Below are positions 17,710 through 26,532 of a DNA stretch of 57,852 nt, in pieces; positions within the stretch are counted from its first letter, which is position 1; each line of letters opens with the position of its first letter. Source of the DNA: Oscillospiraceae bacterium (GTDB taxonomy: Bacteria; Bacillota; Clostridia; Oscillospirales; Acutalibacteraceae). The stretch lies in the NCBI GenBank assembly GCA_015065615.1, contig SVPY01000014.1, forward strand, positions 1 through 57,852, in the 5' to 3' direction. Position numbers and translations under genes: made by a program. A model generated the notes under the pieces. It had not been told where the DNA came from, made no database searches, and saw nothing but the letters and a program-made list of their open reading frames with translations.

Positions 17710-17739
17710 AAGGGTGTTCTTAAATGAACGCCCTTTTTT
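17710..17739 (+). terminator. Terminator after the second beta-helix gene
   Basis: AAGGGTGTTC (17710-17719) pairs with GAACGCCCTT (17726-17735, one G-T or mismatch position), followed by T residues. Confidence 0.8.
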
Positions 17740-17750
17740 CTTTAGAAAAA

Positions 17751-17810
17751 ACAAACAAAATTTCGAATATCTATTTACATTAAGGAAGTTTTAAAGTAAA
17801 ATTATATTGG
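17751..17810 (+). repeat. Dispersed promoter repeat, copy 2
   Basis: Second copy of the promoter repeat: TTTACA (17774-17779), N17, TAAAAT (17797-17802). It now drives a headless toxin-like remnant and the truncated uvrB copy A. Confidence 0.75.
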
Positions 17811-17814
17811 ATAA

Positions 17815-18189
17815 AAGTTTGGCATAAAAAAGGAGTACTATAAGGAATCTCCCGAGCTGCAGTCCTCCATAATAAACGCGATAAACGTATTATATGAAAG
17901 AATCACCGAGTACGAAAAGCAGGGAATTACCTTTGAAAAAATATGTAATGACGATAAAGTCAAGTACGTCAAAAACGGCGACTTCTATACCTTCAAATTT
18001 CAAAAGTCAAATATGCAGCTTCGCATTCTCTATGCTTACATATTTGTTAAGGATGTGCCAACAATTATAGTAACGGACTTTTTTATAAAGAAGAAAAATA
18101 ATAAGCAGTATATTAAAATGTTTGAGTATGCTAAAAATCTCAATTCTTACGAAGTGTTTGAAAATTCTAAGTTTTTAACAAGCAATTGA
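17815..18189 (+). pseudogene. Headless HigB/Gp49-like toxin remnant
   Basis: An open frame of about 124 codons with no usable start codon; the first ATG lies beyond the middle. The encoded peptide has a charged helical start (SPELQSSIINAINVLYERIT), then YVKNGDFYTFKF, MQLRILYAYIF, IIVTDFFIKKKNNKQYIKMF and a trailing EYAKNL. A basic beta-strand followed by 'F-x-K-K' and a terminal helix is the usual layout of RelE/HigB (phage Gp49-type) toxins. The 5' end was apparently lost when the promoter repeat was joined to it. No antitoxin gene is seen next to it. It lies 16 bases upstream of uvrB fragment A. Confidence 0.45.
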
Positions 18190-18205
18190 CCCAAAAGGAA
18201 TTAAT

Positions 18206-19011
18206 ATGGATAAATTTGTTCTTAAAAGTAATTATAAACCTACGGGCGACCAGCCTGAGGCAATTGAGACCCTGGTAGAAAGCATTAAAAAGGTAACCGC
18301 GAGCAGGTGCTTTTGGGTGTAACAGGCTCAGGTAAAACCTTTACAATGGCAAATATAATTGAAAAATTAAATAAGCCTACCCTGGTGCTTGCACACAATA
18401 AAACTTTGGCGGCTCAGCTTTGCACTGAGTTTCGTGAATTCTTCCCCGATAATGCGGTGGAGTATTTCGTTAGTTACTACGATTACTACCAGCCGGAAGC
18501 CTATATAGCCCAGACTGATACCTATATCGAAAAGGACAGCGCCATAAATGATGAGATTGATAAATTAAGGCACAGCGCCACCTCTGCCTTAAGTGAAAGG
18601 CGAGATGTAATTATAGTAGCCAGCGTAAGCTGTATTTATTCTCTTGGTAACCCTATAGATTACAGAACCATGGTTATTTCCCTTCGCCCGGGAATTGAAA
18701 AAAACCGCGACGAAGTTATAGATAAGCTTATTGAGCTTCAGTACGAGAGAAACGATATTAATTTTACCCGTAATAAATTCCGTGTTCGCGGCGATACCTT
18801 GGAAATTTTCCCTGCCGAATCAAGCGACAAAGCGGTAAGGGTAGAATTCTTCGGTGACGAAATAGATAGAATCACGGAGTTTAATCCCTTAACAGGCGAC
18901 GACTGTACGATTTATTCCTTCTACCCCGAAACTTTTGAGCTTAAAAACGGCTTAAAGGTTAAATTCACAAAATCCCCTGCAAGCTTGCTTGTTTTCTATA
19001 ACGAATTATAA
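18206..19011 (+). pseudogene. Truncated uvrB copy A fused to two scraps of the GH36 gene
   Basis: Bases 18206-18897 encode the UvrB N-terminus through EFNPLTGD (about residue 234 of 654). They include the Walker A GVTGSGKT and the [10 protein letters not shown] hairpin motif. A one-base deletion near 18285 shifts the frame, so the intact part resumes at 18307. At the ggcgac junction the sequence switches to GH36 bases equivalent to 13813-13857, then to the GH36 3' end (equivalent to about 15418-15480), which supplies the stop codon. The result cannot be a working UvrB. The protein is almost identical to the intact UvrB, while silent sites differ widely. A terminator follows. Confidence 0.9.
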
Positions 19012-19022
19012 TTAAATACTTT

Positions 19023-19057
19023 GAGGCGCACGTTTGAAGCTGTGCGTCTCTTTTTTT
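19023..19057 (+). terminator. Terminator after uvrB fragment A
   Basis: GAGGCGCAC pairs with GTGCGTCTC, followed by a T run. It closely resembles the terminator at 21981, including the loop. Confidence 0.85.
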
Positions 19058-19211
19058 ATTTAATTTTGTTTGACTTAATTAATTTGCACGAAAGTACATA
19101 TAAATGTTACGGTATTGTTACACAGCTTTGTCTATATTAATTTAAGAAACATAAACTGGTGTACTGTTTAAATAAACGTAAATTAAACGGTAAACCGAAA
19201 AGGAGTCGGGT

Positions 19212-21971
19212 ATGAAAAAATTTAAGGCATTGGCGGCTGTGCTTCTTGTGCTTTCACTTCTTACTGGCATAGTTTGCTCAGCGGCTGAAACGGATTCAAA
19301 TTTAAACTACGTAAAAAGCAGTACCACGGCATCTAAAGAAAATGCTTTGATTGAAATAGGTTACGTAAAAGACCCTGTTGATACAAGCACTTTCGATAAA
19401 GAACGCGGTACACACGTGTATATCGGTAACGATAATTTCAGCAGATACGCTTCTGCCCACGTATGTAAAACGGGTAGCAGCGGTGAGGAGCCCGTTTGTT
19501 ACGACGCAGGCGGAAATCCTTACTACGTGCAGGCGAGCCACACCACCATGGAAAACAGAGGCCTTTACGTGGACGATTACTATATGAACGGCGTTCACGT
19601 GATGGAAAAGTGCTATGCAAGGTGGGATTACATTCAGCAGTTCATTCTTGAGGATGTTATCACGGGCAAGCTTGCCACCACCTATTGCGCCGACCAGAAA
19701 ACAACGGCTAAAGACGGATACTATTATACAATCGAAAACGTTGAGGATGCCGATTACTACGGTGATGCTCAGGCTAAAAAGATAAGAGCGATTGCGTATA
19801 ACGGCTACTGGGGTACTGAAAGCGGTTTAGGCAGCCTTTCCAATATGATATCTCAGCTGGCTGCTTCGGGAAAATTTACTGAGGATGAACTCAGTAAAAT
19901 TACCGACGGTATCGCTATGACTGCTACTCAGTATGCTATATGGCATTTCAGTAACTATAAAGCAGGCGACGTGCCCATCAGCATATATTACACTGATGAT
20001 GATGAAAACGTAGGAAGAGTACCTGAAGAATTAGCATATGCACCCGACTTGGTTTTCAAAGTATACGATTGGCTTCTTGACCTCGACCCCGTAACAGCAG
20101 GCGAAACAACTGCAGATACAATTATCAACGATAAGAACTTTATCACAAATTTAAGCGCTACCGCTGTTTCAAAAGTAGAGGGTCATGAAAATAATTTAGA
20201 TACCAATACAGAAAACGACGCCTATATTGCCGACCTTTCCTTCACAATGTCCGTTATTCCTTCCACAGCAAACGGCGATGATTTAGTGGCTAAGGTTATG
20301 GGTCCCGATAATCAGGTTGTGGCTGTAGGCAGAATTGCAGGTCAGCTTGAAGAAGGCGAAATTCTTCTTAAGGATGACGGCAACGGTAAATACACCTTCG
20401 AAAACGTGCTTCTTTTGGAGGGTGTTCAGAATTTGAATATCACTCTTGAAGGTAAACAGGAATTAAAGAAAGGCGTATATTTATATACCTCCGAGGTTAT
20501 AAACGGTGAATCTTCCCAGACTTTCGTAGGCGTTGCAGAAGGCACTCATAAAGTTGATGCTGAAGAAAACTGGAAAGTAAAATTCAGCGTTAAAGATGAT
20601 GAACCCGAGAGAATTATAAGAATCAATAAAAATAACATAGAAAACAGCGTAGGTCTCGAGGGCATTAAGTTTGATTTCTACTTTGTAGCCGACAGAAACG
20701 AATATTTAAGCGGCGCTATAGTGCTTCCCGATGCAGCCGATTATAATTACAGCGGCGTGCCCGATTATACGGTAGTAACGGATGCAAATGGCTACGGCGA
20801 ATTTAATCTTACTGAAAACAATCTCCCCGACGGCGTATATCTGGTAGTTGAAAACGAACACCCCGCTATAGTAGAGCCTGTGGCGCCTTTCTACGTAATA
20901 ATGCCCGCAACAAGTGAGGACGGTACTCATCTTGAATATGAAGTTAACGTATATCCCAAAAATCAGGTTCGCGGCGACGTTATTATCGAAAAGGACGTTA
21001 TAGAGATAGGTAACGATGAATCCTCTGAAGATGCTTACAGCACCCACACGTGGATAATCGGTACTTCCATTCCTGCCGATATCGGTATGGGCAAGTATTT
21101 TGAAATTTCCGATACCCTTGATAACCGCCTTGATTTTATCGGAAACCTAAGAGTTCAGGTAGAGGATAAGAGCGGCGCAGTTGTAGCGGCTGTATTAAAA
21201 GAAAATACCGACTATATTTTAACTGTAAACGACGTAAATTCCTTGGAGGAAAACAAACCTTCCGATTCCTTCACGGTAAGCCTTACACCTGCAGGTATGC
21301 TTAAAATTGAAAGCGTGCTTTCAAGCGGTATCGAAAGAATCAGAGTTTACTTCGATGCTGAAATTAACGCCAACGCCGAAATGGCTGCCGAAATACCCAA
21401 TCAGGCTACACTTACTTATAAAAACTCCGTAGGTATGGATTTCTACGCTGAGTCCGATATTCCTGTGGTTTATACAGGCGCGGCAAAAATAATTAAGGTA
21501 GATTCCGATAATCAAAGTAAAGTTCTTGCAGGAGCTGAGTTTGAAGTTTACCGCAAGGCAACAGAAGCTGAAATAGCCGACGAAAATACCGAAAAGGTGC
21601 AGTTAGAGGGTATGGACGCTCCCATGGTTTCGGTAGAATTCTTCGCTGACCCAACGCTTCAGGGTGAAAAGGTAACTAAAGCAGTTTCCGACAGCGAGGG
21701 TATGGTTTATATCTACGGTCTTGAATACGGCACCTACTACATAAAGGAAACCAAGGCGCCCGCAGGTTATAATTTACTCGGCGAAGTTAAAGAGATAGTT
21801 ATAAATGAAGTTACACATCTCGATGAAAACACAGTTACCGTTCTTAATAAGAGCGGCGCAGTCCTTCCCGAAACCGGCGGCATAGGTACAACATGGTTTA
21901 TTGTAACAGGCGCGGTACTCGTGCTCGGCGCAGCAATAATTCTCATAACAAAAAAGAGAGTTAACGGATAA
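19212..21971 (+). CDS. LPETG-anchored surface adhesin with thioester (TQXA) domain
   Basis: A 919-residue wall-anchored protein. Residues 1-25 are a signal peptide. An N-terminal thioester domain follows, with Cys159 in TTYCAD and Gln240 in TATQYAIWHF (the TQXA motif). In this family these two residues form an internal thioester that bonds covalently to host ligands. The middle holds beta-sandwich repeats of the Cna-B/SpaA type, including a clear last repeat (KIIKVDSDNQSKVLAGAEFE, then YYIKETKAPAGYNLL) of the kind that forms isopeptide bonds. LPETG at 885-889, a hydrophobic helix and a basic tail complete the sorting signal. A class B sortase gene lies at 28667. AAGGAG precedes the ATG. The gene is enclosed by two truncated uvrB copies and terminators, which suggests it arrived as a cassette. 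Confidence 0.9.
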   Translation: MKKFKALAAVLLVLSLLTGIVCSAAETDSNLNYVKSSTTASKENALIEIGYVKDPVDTSTFDKERGTHVYIGNDNFSRYASAHVCKTGSSGEEPVCYDAGGNPYYVQASHTTMENRGLYVDDYYMNGVHVMEKCYARWDYIQQFILEDVITGKLATTYCADQKTTAKDGYYYTIENVEDADYYGDAQAKKIRAIAYNGYWGTESGLGSLSNMISQLAASGKFTEDELSKITDGIAMTATQYAIWHFSNYKAGDVPISIYYTDDDENVGRVPEELAYAPDLVFKVYDWLLDLDPVTAGETTADTIINDKNFITNLSATAVSKVEGHENNLDTNTENDAYIADLSFTMSVIPSTANGDDLVAKVMGPDNQVVAVGRIAGQLEEGEILLKDDGNGKYTFENVLLLEGVQNLNITLEGKQELKKGVYLYTSEVINGESSQTFVGVAEGTHKVDAEENWKVKFSVKDDEPERIIRINKNNIENSVGLEGIKFDFYFVADRNEYLSGAIVLPDAADYNYSGVPDYTVVTDANGYGEFNLTENNLPDGVYLVVENEHPAIVEPVAPFYVIMPATSEDGTHLEYEVNVYPKNQVRGDVIIEKDVIEIGNDESSEDAYSTHTWIIGTSIPADIGMGKYFEISDTLDNRLDFIGNLRVQVEDKSGAVVAAVLKENTDYILTVNDVNSLEENKPSDSFTVSLTPAGMLKIESVLSSGIERIRVYFDAEINANAEMAAEIPNQATLTYKNSVGMDFYAESDIPVVYTGAAKIIKVDSDNQSKVLAGAEFEVYRKATEAEIADENTEKVQLEGMDAPMVSVEFFADPTLQGEKVTKAVSDSEGMVYIYGLEYGTYYIKETKAPAGYNLLGEVKEIVINEVTHLDENTVTVLNKSGAVLPETGGIGTTWFIVTGAVLVLGAAIILITKKRVNG

Positions 21972-21980
21972 ATAATTTTA

Positions 21981-22015
21981 AGAGGCGCACGTTTAAAGCA
22001 GTGCGTCTCTTTTTT
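21981..22015 (+). terminator. Terminator after the adhesin
   Basis: AGAGGCGCAC (21981-21990) pairs with GTGCGTCTCT (22001-22010), then T residues. Near-copy of the terminator at 19023. Confidence 0.85.
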
Positions 22016-22025
22016 ATGCGAAAAA

Positions 22026-22084
22026 ACAAACAAAATTTCGAATAACTATTTACAATAAGGGGAATATAAAGTAAAATTATAAGG
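22026..22084 (+). repeat. Dispersed promoter repeat, copy 3
   Basis: Third copy: TTTACA (22049-22054), N17, TAAAAT (22072-22077). It lies directly upstream of uvrB fragment B, 31 bases from its start codon, and is the best candidate for the native uvrB promoter. Confidence 0.75.
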
Positions 22085-22107
22085 ATAAGATTTTTATGGA
22101 GATGTAA

Positions 22108-22419
22108 ATGGATAAATTTATTCTTAATTCTAAATATAAACCCACGGGTGACCAGCCGCAGGCTATCGACGCCCTTTGTAAAAGTATAAAAGAAGGTAAC
22201 CGTGAGCAGGTGCTTTTGGGTGTTACTGGTTCAGGTAAAACTTTTACAATGGCAAATATAATAGAAAAGCTTAATAGGCCCACCTTGGTTTTGGCTCATA
22301 ATAAAACTTTAGCCGCCCAGCTTTGCAGTGAGTTCCGTGAATTCTTCCCTGATAACTCAGTTGATTTGTATCCTATTACAAGTTTTGACCTAAAAACCGT
22401 GATAAAATGCCGATTTTAA
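22108..22419 (+). pseudogene. Truncated uvrB copy B
   Basis: Encodes UvrB residues 1 to about 85 ([20 protein letters not shown] through EFFPDNSV), including Walker A. It then runs into unrelated sequence near 22362 and stops at 22419. In protein details (GNREQV, EKLN, FFPDN) it is closer to fragment A than to the intact uvrB at 24135. No frameshift is seen within the retained part. The unrelated AT-rich segment at 22362-22526 belongs to the next gene pair's upstream region. Confidence 0.85.
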
Positions 22420-22526
22420 GGGCTTTTTAGCACAAGACAAAACGTAATAACGCTACATAACCCAAATAAATTTGTGACCTAAATTCGTGTAAGGTATATT
22501 GAAATTTTTAAAAGAGGTATATTTAA

Positions 22527-23174
22527 ATGAACAAAGAAATTATTGAACAAATTGAAAAAGAAAAAATTGTTGTTATAGTTCGTGGTGTTGAAACCCAAAA
22601 ATTAATTCCATTGGCCGAGGCTATATATGAAGGCGGAATTCGTTTTTTAGAAATCACATATTCGGCGAACGGAAGTGTTAGTGATGAAGAAACTGCACAA
22701 AATATTCAAGCACTTACAACACACTTCAAAGGAAAAATGCATATCGGAGCCGGTACGGTACTGAACGAAAAACAAGTTGAACTTACCCATCAAGCGGGCG
22801 GTGAATTTATAATTTCTCCTGACACAAATACGGAAGTTATAAAGAAAACCAAATTGCTTGGTATGATTTCTATGCCAGGCGCACTTACTCCAACCGAGGC
22901 CCAAACAGCTCATAGAAATGGCGCTGACTTTGTGAAACTTTTTCCTGTAACTAATCTTGGAGTGGATTATATAAAAGCAATAAAGGCTCCTTTATCTCAT
23001 ATGAAATTATTGGCAGTCGGTGGTATTAACCTTAATAATATTAAGGAATATCTCTCTGCCGGTGTTTGTGGTTTTGGAATAGGAACAAATATCATAGATA
23101 AGGATATGCTAAAGAATAATGATTTTGAGGGAATTGCAAAACTTGCAAAAAAATATGTGGAGGCTATTGTCTAA
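22527..23174 (+). CDS. 2-dehydro-3-deoxy-phosphogluconate/galactonate aldolase
   Basis: A 215-residue class I aldolase that splits KDPG or KDPGal into pyruvate and glyceraldehyde 3-phosphate. The family's Glu42 in FLEITYS, IGAGTV, SPDTN, PGALTPTEA and Schiff-base Lys137 in ADFVKLFP are all visible, as is the phosphate-binding end VGGIN with GIGTNI. The stop codon overlaps the start of the kinase gene (TAATG), so the two are translationally coupled and work in sequence. The sugar specificity (galactonate versus gluconate) is suggested by the kinase partner, not by this sequence. Codon use looks less GC-rich at third positions than in the flanking genes, consistent with transfer. Confidence 0.9.
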   Translation: MNKEIIEQIEKEKIVVIVRGVETQKLIPLAEAIYEGGIRFLEITYSANGSVSDEETAQNIQALTTHFKGKMHIGAGTVLNEKQVELTHQAGGEFIISPDTNTEVIKKTKLLGMISMPGALTPTEAQTAHRNGADFVKLFPVTNLGVDYIKAIKAPLSHMKLLAVGGINLNNIKEYLSAGVCGFGIGTNIIDKDMLKNNDFEGIAKLAKKYVEAIV

Positions 23175-24112
23175 TGGCAACTTATATCACTGTTGATAGC
23201 GGTACAACAAATACAAGAATCACCTTGGTTACAGATGGAGTTATAGTAGATGCTTTGAAGTTTAGTGTTTCTGTTTCAGAAAACGAAACCCGCAAAGAGT
23301 GTTTATCTAGGTTGCTTAAAAGGGGCATTGCTGAAATTTTAGAAAAGAACCAAAAATCCGCTAAGGACGTTTCCCGTATATTGGCCAGTGGCATGATTAC
23401 CTCTGAAATTGGTATTATTGAACTTGAACATATAAATTCACCTTGCGGAATTGAGGAACTTGCTAAAAATATATACGAAACTACTATAGATGAAATTTCA
23501 GAAATTCCATTTGTATTTATCCGTGGAGTTAAATATGTATTTGGCAATAATATTGATATGATGCGTGGCGAAGAAACCGAAATATATGGTGTGGCTAAAA
23601 ATTCTACCGAAAGCACCCTATATGTTTTGCCGGGGTCTCATTCTAAATTGATTCACTTAGATAAAAACAACCGTATTGCCGAATTTTCTACTGAGCTTAC
23701 AGGTGAAATGATAAATGTTTTAGCGAGTCACACCATATTGTCCAGTGTAATTGATTTAAGTCAATTGGCTGAGGATGCGGAATATTTGCAAAAAGGGTAT
23801 TTAGCTTCAAAAGAATACGGCTTAAATGCGGCATTGTTTAAGGTGAGATCATTATCTAAATTCTCAATGGCGAGTAGTATTCAAATTTTGAGCTTCTTCA
23901 TAGGAATTGTATTGTCTCCGGAAATTGAAAATATAATAAAATCTTCGGCTAAAAAGGTTGTTATAGGTGGTAAAAGTCAACTCAAAGAACCAACAGCCTT
24001 GTTACTTAAGATGAACTCATCAAAGCAAATAGAAAAAGTATCAAACGAAATTGCAACTAATGCTACTGTATTTGGAGCTGTAAAGATTTACGAAAGATAC
24101 TTAAACATGTAA
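23174..24112 (+). CDS. 2-dehydro-3-deoxygalactonokinase
   Basis: A 312-residue kinase of the DgoK family that phosphorylates 2-keto-3-deoxygalactonate to feed the aldolase encoded just upstream. It begins with the actin-fold phosphate motif TVDSGTTNTRITLV, then has ASGMITSEIG, FIRGVKYVFGNNIDMMRGEE and YVLPGSHSKLIHLDKN, all characteristic of DgoK. It overlaps the aldolase stop by one base and ends 22 bases before the intact uvrB, so uvrB may now be read from this operon. No dehydratase or galactonate transporter accompanies the pair. Confidence 0.88.
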   Translation: MATYITVDSGTTNTRITLVTDGVIVDALKFSVSVSENETRKECLSRLLKRGIAEILEKNQKSAKDVSRILASGMITSEIGIIELEHINSPCGIEELAKNIYETTIDEISEIPFVFIRGVKYVFGNNIDMMRGEETEIYGVAKNSTESTLYVLPGSHSKLIHLDKNNRIAEFSTELTGEMINVLASHTILSSVIDLSQLAEDAEYLQKGYLASKEYGLNAALFKVRSLSKFSMASSIQILSFFIGIVLSPEIENIIKSSAKKVVIGGKSQLKEPTALLLKMNSSKQIEKVSNEIATNATVFGAVKIYERYLNM

Positions 24113-24134
24113 ATTATAAGAGAGGAGTGAGAAC

Positions 24135-26099
24135 ATGCCGAACAAGTTCACTTTACATTCAAATTATAAACCCACAGGCGACCAACCGGAAGCTATTGAA
24201 AAATTAGTTGAGGGCTTAAACCGTGGTGACCGTGAGCAAACCTTGCTCGGTGTAACGGGTTCAGGTAAAACCTTTACTATGGCTAATATCATAGAAAAAG
24301 TAAATAGGCCCACTCTAGTTCTCGCTCATAATAAAACCCTTGCGGCACAGTTATGCTCCGAGTTTCGCGAATTTTTCCCTGAGAATGCGGTTGAATATTT
24401 TGTATCTTACTACGATTACTATCAGCCCGAGGCCTATATAGCCCAGACCGATACTTACATTGAGAAGGATAGCGCCATCAACGACGAAATCGATAAGCTC
24501 CGCCACAGCGCCACTTCCGCTTTAAGCGAAAGGCGTGACGTTATCATAGTTGCGTCCGTCTCCTGCATTTATTCTTTAGGTAACCCCATAGATTACCGCA
24601 CCATGGTTATCTCCCTTCGCCCCGGAATCGAGAAAAACCGCGACGAGGTTATCGATAAGCTGATCGAATTACAGTACGAGAGAAACGATATTAATTTCAC
24701 CCGTAATAAATTCCGTGTGCGGGGCGATACCTTGGAGATATTCCCTGCGGAGTCCAGCGATAAAGCGGTAAGAGTAGAATTTTTCGGCGACGAAATAGAC
24801 AGAATCACAGAGTTTAACCCCCTTACAGGCGATAAAATTGCGGATTTAAAGCATATTGCCATTTACCCTGCTTCTCACTATATAGTCCCAAGAGAAAAGC
24901 TTGAAAAAGCTCTTTTGGAAATTGAAAAAGAAATGGAAGAAAGGGTAGAGGAATTTAAATCTCAGGGCAAATTAATAGAAGCCCAAAGAATCGAACAGCG
25001 CACACGCTACGATATGGAGATGCTTCGAGAAATAGGCTTCTGTAAAGGTATTGAAAATTACTCCCGTGTGATGTCGGGCAGAGAGAAGGGCACAGCCCCC
25101 TTTACTCTTATGGATTATTTCCCCGAGGATTACCTTTTGTTCGTGGACGAAAGCCACGTCACACTTCCCCAGACCAGAGCTATGTACGCAGGTGACAGAG
25201 CGAGAAAAGAAAGCCTAATAGAATACGGCTTCCGTTTGCCTTCGGCTTACGATAACCGCCCCTTAACCTACGATGAATTCTACGGCAAAATAAATCAGGC
25301 TGTTTTCGTAAGCGCCACCCCCGGTGACTTCGAGCTTGAGAGGGCAAAAACCGTAGCCGAGCAGATCATCCGTCCCACAGGACTTATTGACCCACTTATC
25401 ACCGTAAAACCCACTGACGGGCAGATAGACGATTTGATAAGTGAAATAAATATACGTGTTTTAAGAAAAGAGAGGGTTTTAATTACCACACTTACAAAGA
25501 AAATGGCGGAGGACTTGACGGATTACCTCGAAAAATTCGGTATAAAGGTCCGCTATATGCACTATGATATTGATACCGTTGAGCGTATGGAGATAATCAG
25601 AGACCTGCGCCTTGGCGTTTTCGACGTTCTGGTGGGCATCAATCTTTTAAGAGAGGGTCTCGATATTCCCGAGGTATCATTAATCGCTATTCTCGATGCC
25701 GATAAAGAGGGATTCTTAAGAAGTACAAGATCCCTTATCCAGACTATCGGCCGCGCCGCCAGAAACGTAAACGGCGAGGTTATAATGTATGCAGATTCCG
25801 TAACTCCATCAATGGAAGCGGCAATAAGCGAAACCAACAGACGAAGAGAAATACAGGAAGCTTACAATAAAGCAAACGGCATAACCCCCAAGACCATTGA
25901 GAAAAGCGTTGCGGAAATTCTTGAAATTTCTAGCCGTAAGGATGATAAAAAGATTCCGAGAAGGCGCCTGAGCGATATTGAAAAGCGCATGGAAATAGAA
26001 AAACTTACGAAAGAAATGAAGGCAGCCGCCAAGCTTCTTGAATTTGAGCACGCCGCCTACCTTCGCGATAAAATTAAAGAGCTGGAAAGCTCGAAATAA
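24135..26099 (+). CDS. uvrB: UvrB, excinuclease ABC subunit B
   Basis: A full-length 654-residue UvrB, the damage-verifying helicase of nucleotide excision repair. Walker A GVTGSGKT is at 39-46, the beta-hairpin [10 protein letters not shown] near residue 95, then [18 protein letters not shown], the helicase C-terminal half with IGRAARN, and a C-terminal UVR motif ([20 protein letters not shown]) that binds UvrC. It has a good ribosome binding site (GAGAGGAG) but no promoter of its own kind. Two truncated homologues lie upstream, and the promoter repeat stays with fragment B. It is followed by ruvX 10 bases downstream. Confidence 0.97.
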   Translation: MPNKFTLHSNYKPTGDQPEAIEKLVEGLNRGDREQTLLGVTGSGKTFTMANIIEKVNRPTLVLAHNKTLAAQLCSEFREFFPENAVEYFVSYYDYYQPEAYIAQTDTYIEKDSAINDEIDKLRHSATSALSERRDVIIVASVSCIYSLGNPIDYRTMVISLRPGIEKNRDEVIDKLIELQYERNDINFTRNKFRVRGDTLEIFPAESSDKAVRVEFFGDEIDRITEFNPLTGDKIADLKHIAIYPASHYIVPREKLEKALLEIEKEMEERVEEFKSQGKLIEAQRIEQRTRYDMEMLREIGFCKGIENYSRVMSGREKGTAPFTLMDYFPEDYLLFVDESHVTLPQTRAMYAGDRARKESLIEYGFRLPSAYDNRPLTYDEFYGKINQAVFVSATPGDFELERAKTVAEQIIRPTGLIDPLITVKPTDGQIDDLISEINIRVLRKERVLITTLTKKMAEDLTDYLEKFGIKVRYMHYDIDTVERMEIIRDLRLGVFDVLVGINLLREGLDIPEVSLIAILDADKEGFLRSTRSLIQTIGRAARNVNGEVIMYADSVTPSMEAAISETNRRREIQEAYNKANGITPKTIEKSVAEILEISSRKDDKKIPRRRLSDIEKRMEIEKLTKEMKAAAKLLEFEHAAYLRDKIKELESSK

Positions 26100-26109
26100 C
26101 GAGGATTAT

Positions 26110-26532
26110 ATGATTATATTAGCAGTTGATTTAGGAAAAGTGAGAACGGGTGTGGCTATTTGCGATAAAGGCGAGATTTTAGCATCCCCCGTGGAGGTTA
26201 TTACAGAGCATAACAGAGAAAAACTTGCCGAGAGAATTGCCGCTATATGTAAGGAGAGAAAGCCCGAGCAGCTTGTGCTGGGTCTTCCCAAAAATATGGA
26301 CGGCACCGAGGGCGAAAGCGCCTTGGCAGCAAGAGAATTCGGTAAATTATTAACAGAGAAAACAAATCTCCCTCTTGATTTTTCCGACGAAAGAGGTACC
26401 ACAATTACAGCCCACGGATATTTGAACAATACGGACACCCGCGGAAAAAAGCGTAAAAACGTGGTAGATGCCGTAGCCGCCACCATAATTCTTGAAGATT
26501 ATTTGAGAAAAAGGAAGAATAAAAATGGGTAA
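26110..26532 (+). CDS. ruvX: Putative pre-16S rRNA nuclease / Holliday junction resolvase-like RuvX (YqgF)
   Basis: A 140-residue RNase H-fold protein. It starts MIILAVDLGKVRTGVAICD with the metal-binding Asp, then LVLGLPKNMDGTEG, a DERGTT segment with the second acid, and VVDAVAATIILEDYL with the last Asp. It matches YqgF/RuvX in length and order. Family members process the 16S rRNA 5' end and may act on recombination intermediates. ATG 26110 follows CGAGGA. An in-frame ATG 72 bases upstream would lie within uvrB and is not used. It overlaps the HAD gene by 8 bases. Confidence 0.92.
   Translation: MIILAVDLGKVRTGVAICDKGEILASPVEVITEHNREKLAERIAAICKERKPEQLVLGLPKNMDGTEGESALAAREFGKLLTEKTNLPLDFSDERGTTITAHGYLNNTDTRGKKRKNVVDAVAATIILEDYLRKRKNKNG

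Noticed and set aside
18307-19011. Separate 234-residue helicase gene starting at GTG 18307
   Set aside because: The frame is continuous with UvrB codons upstream after a one-base shift, starts inside the Walker A region, and ends in GH36 sequence. It is a pseudogene.
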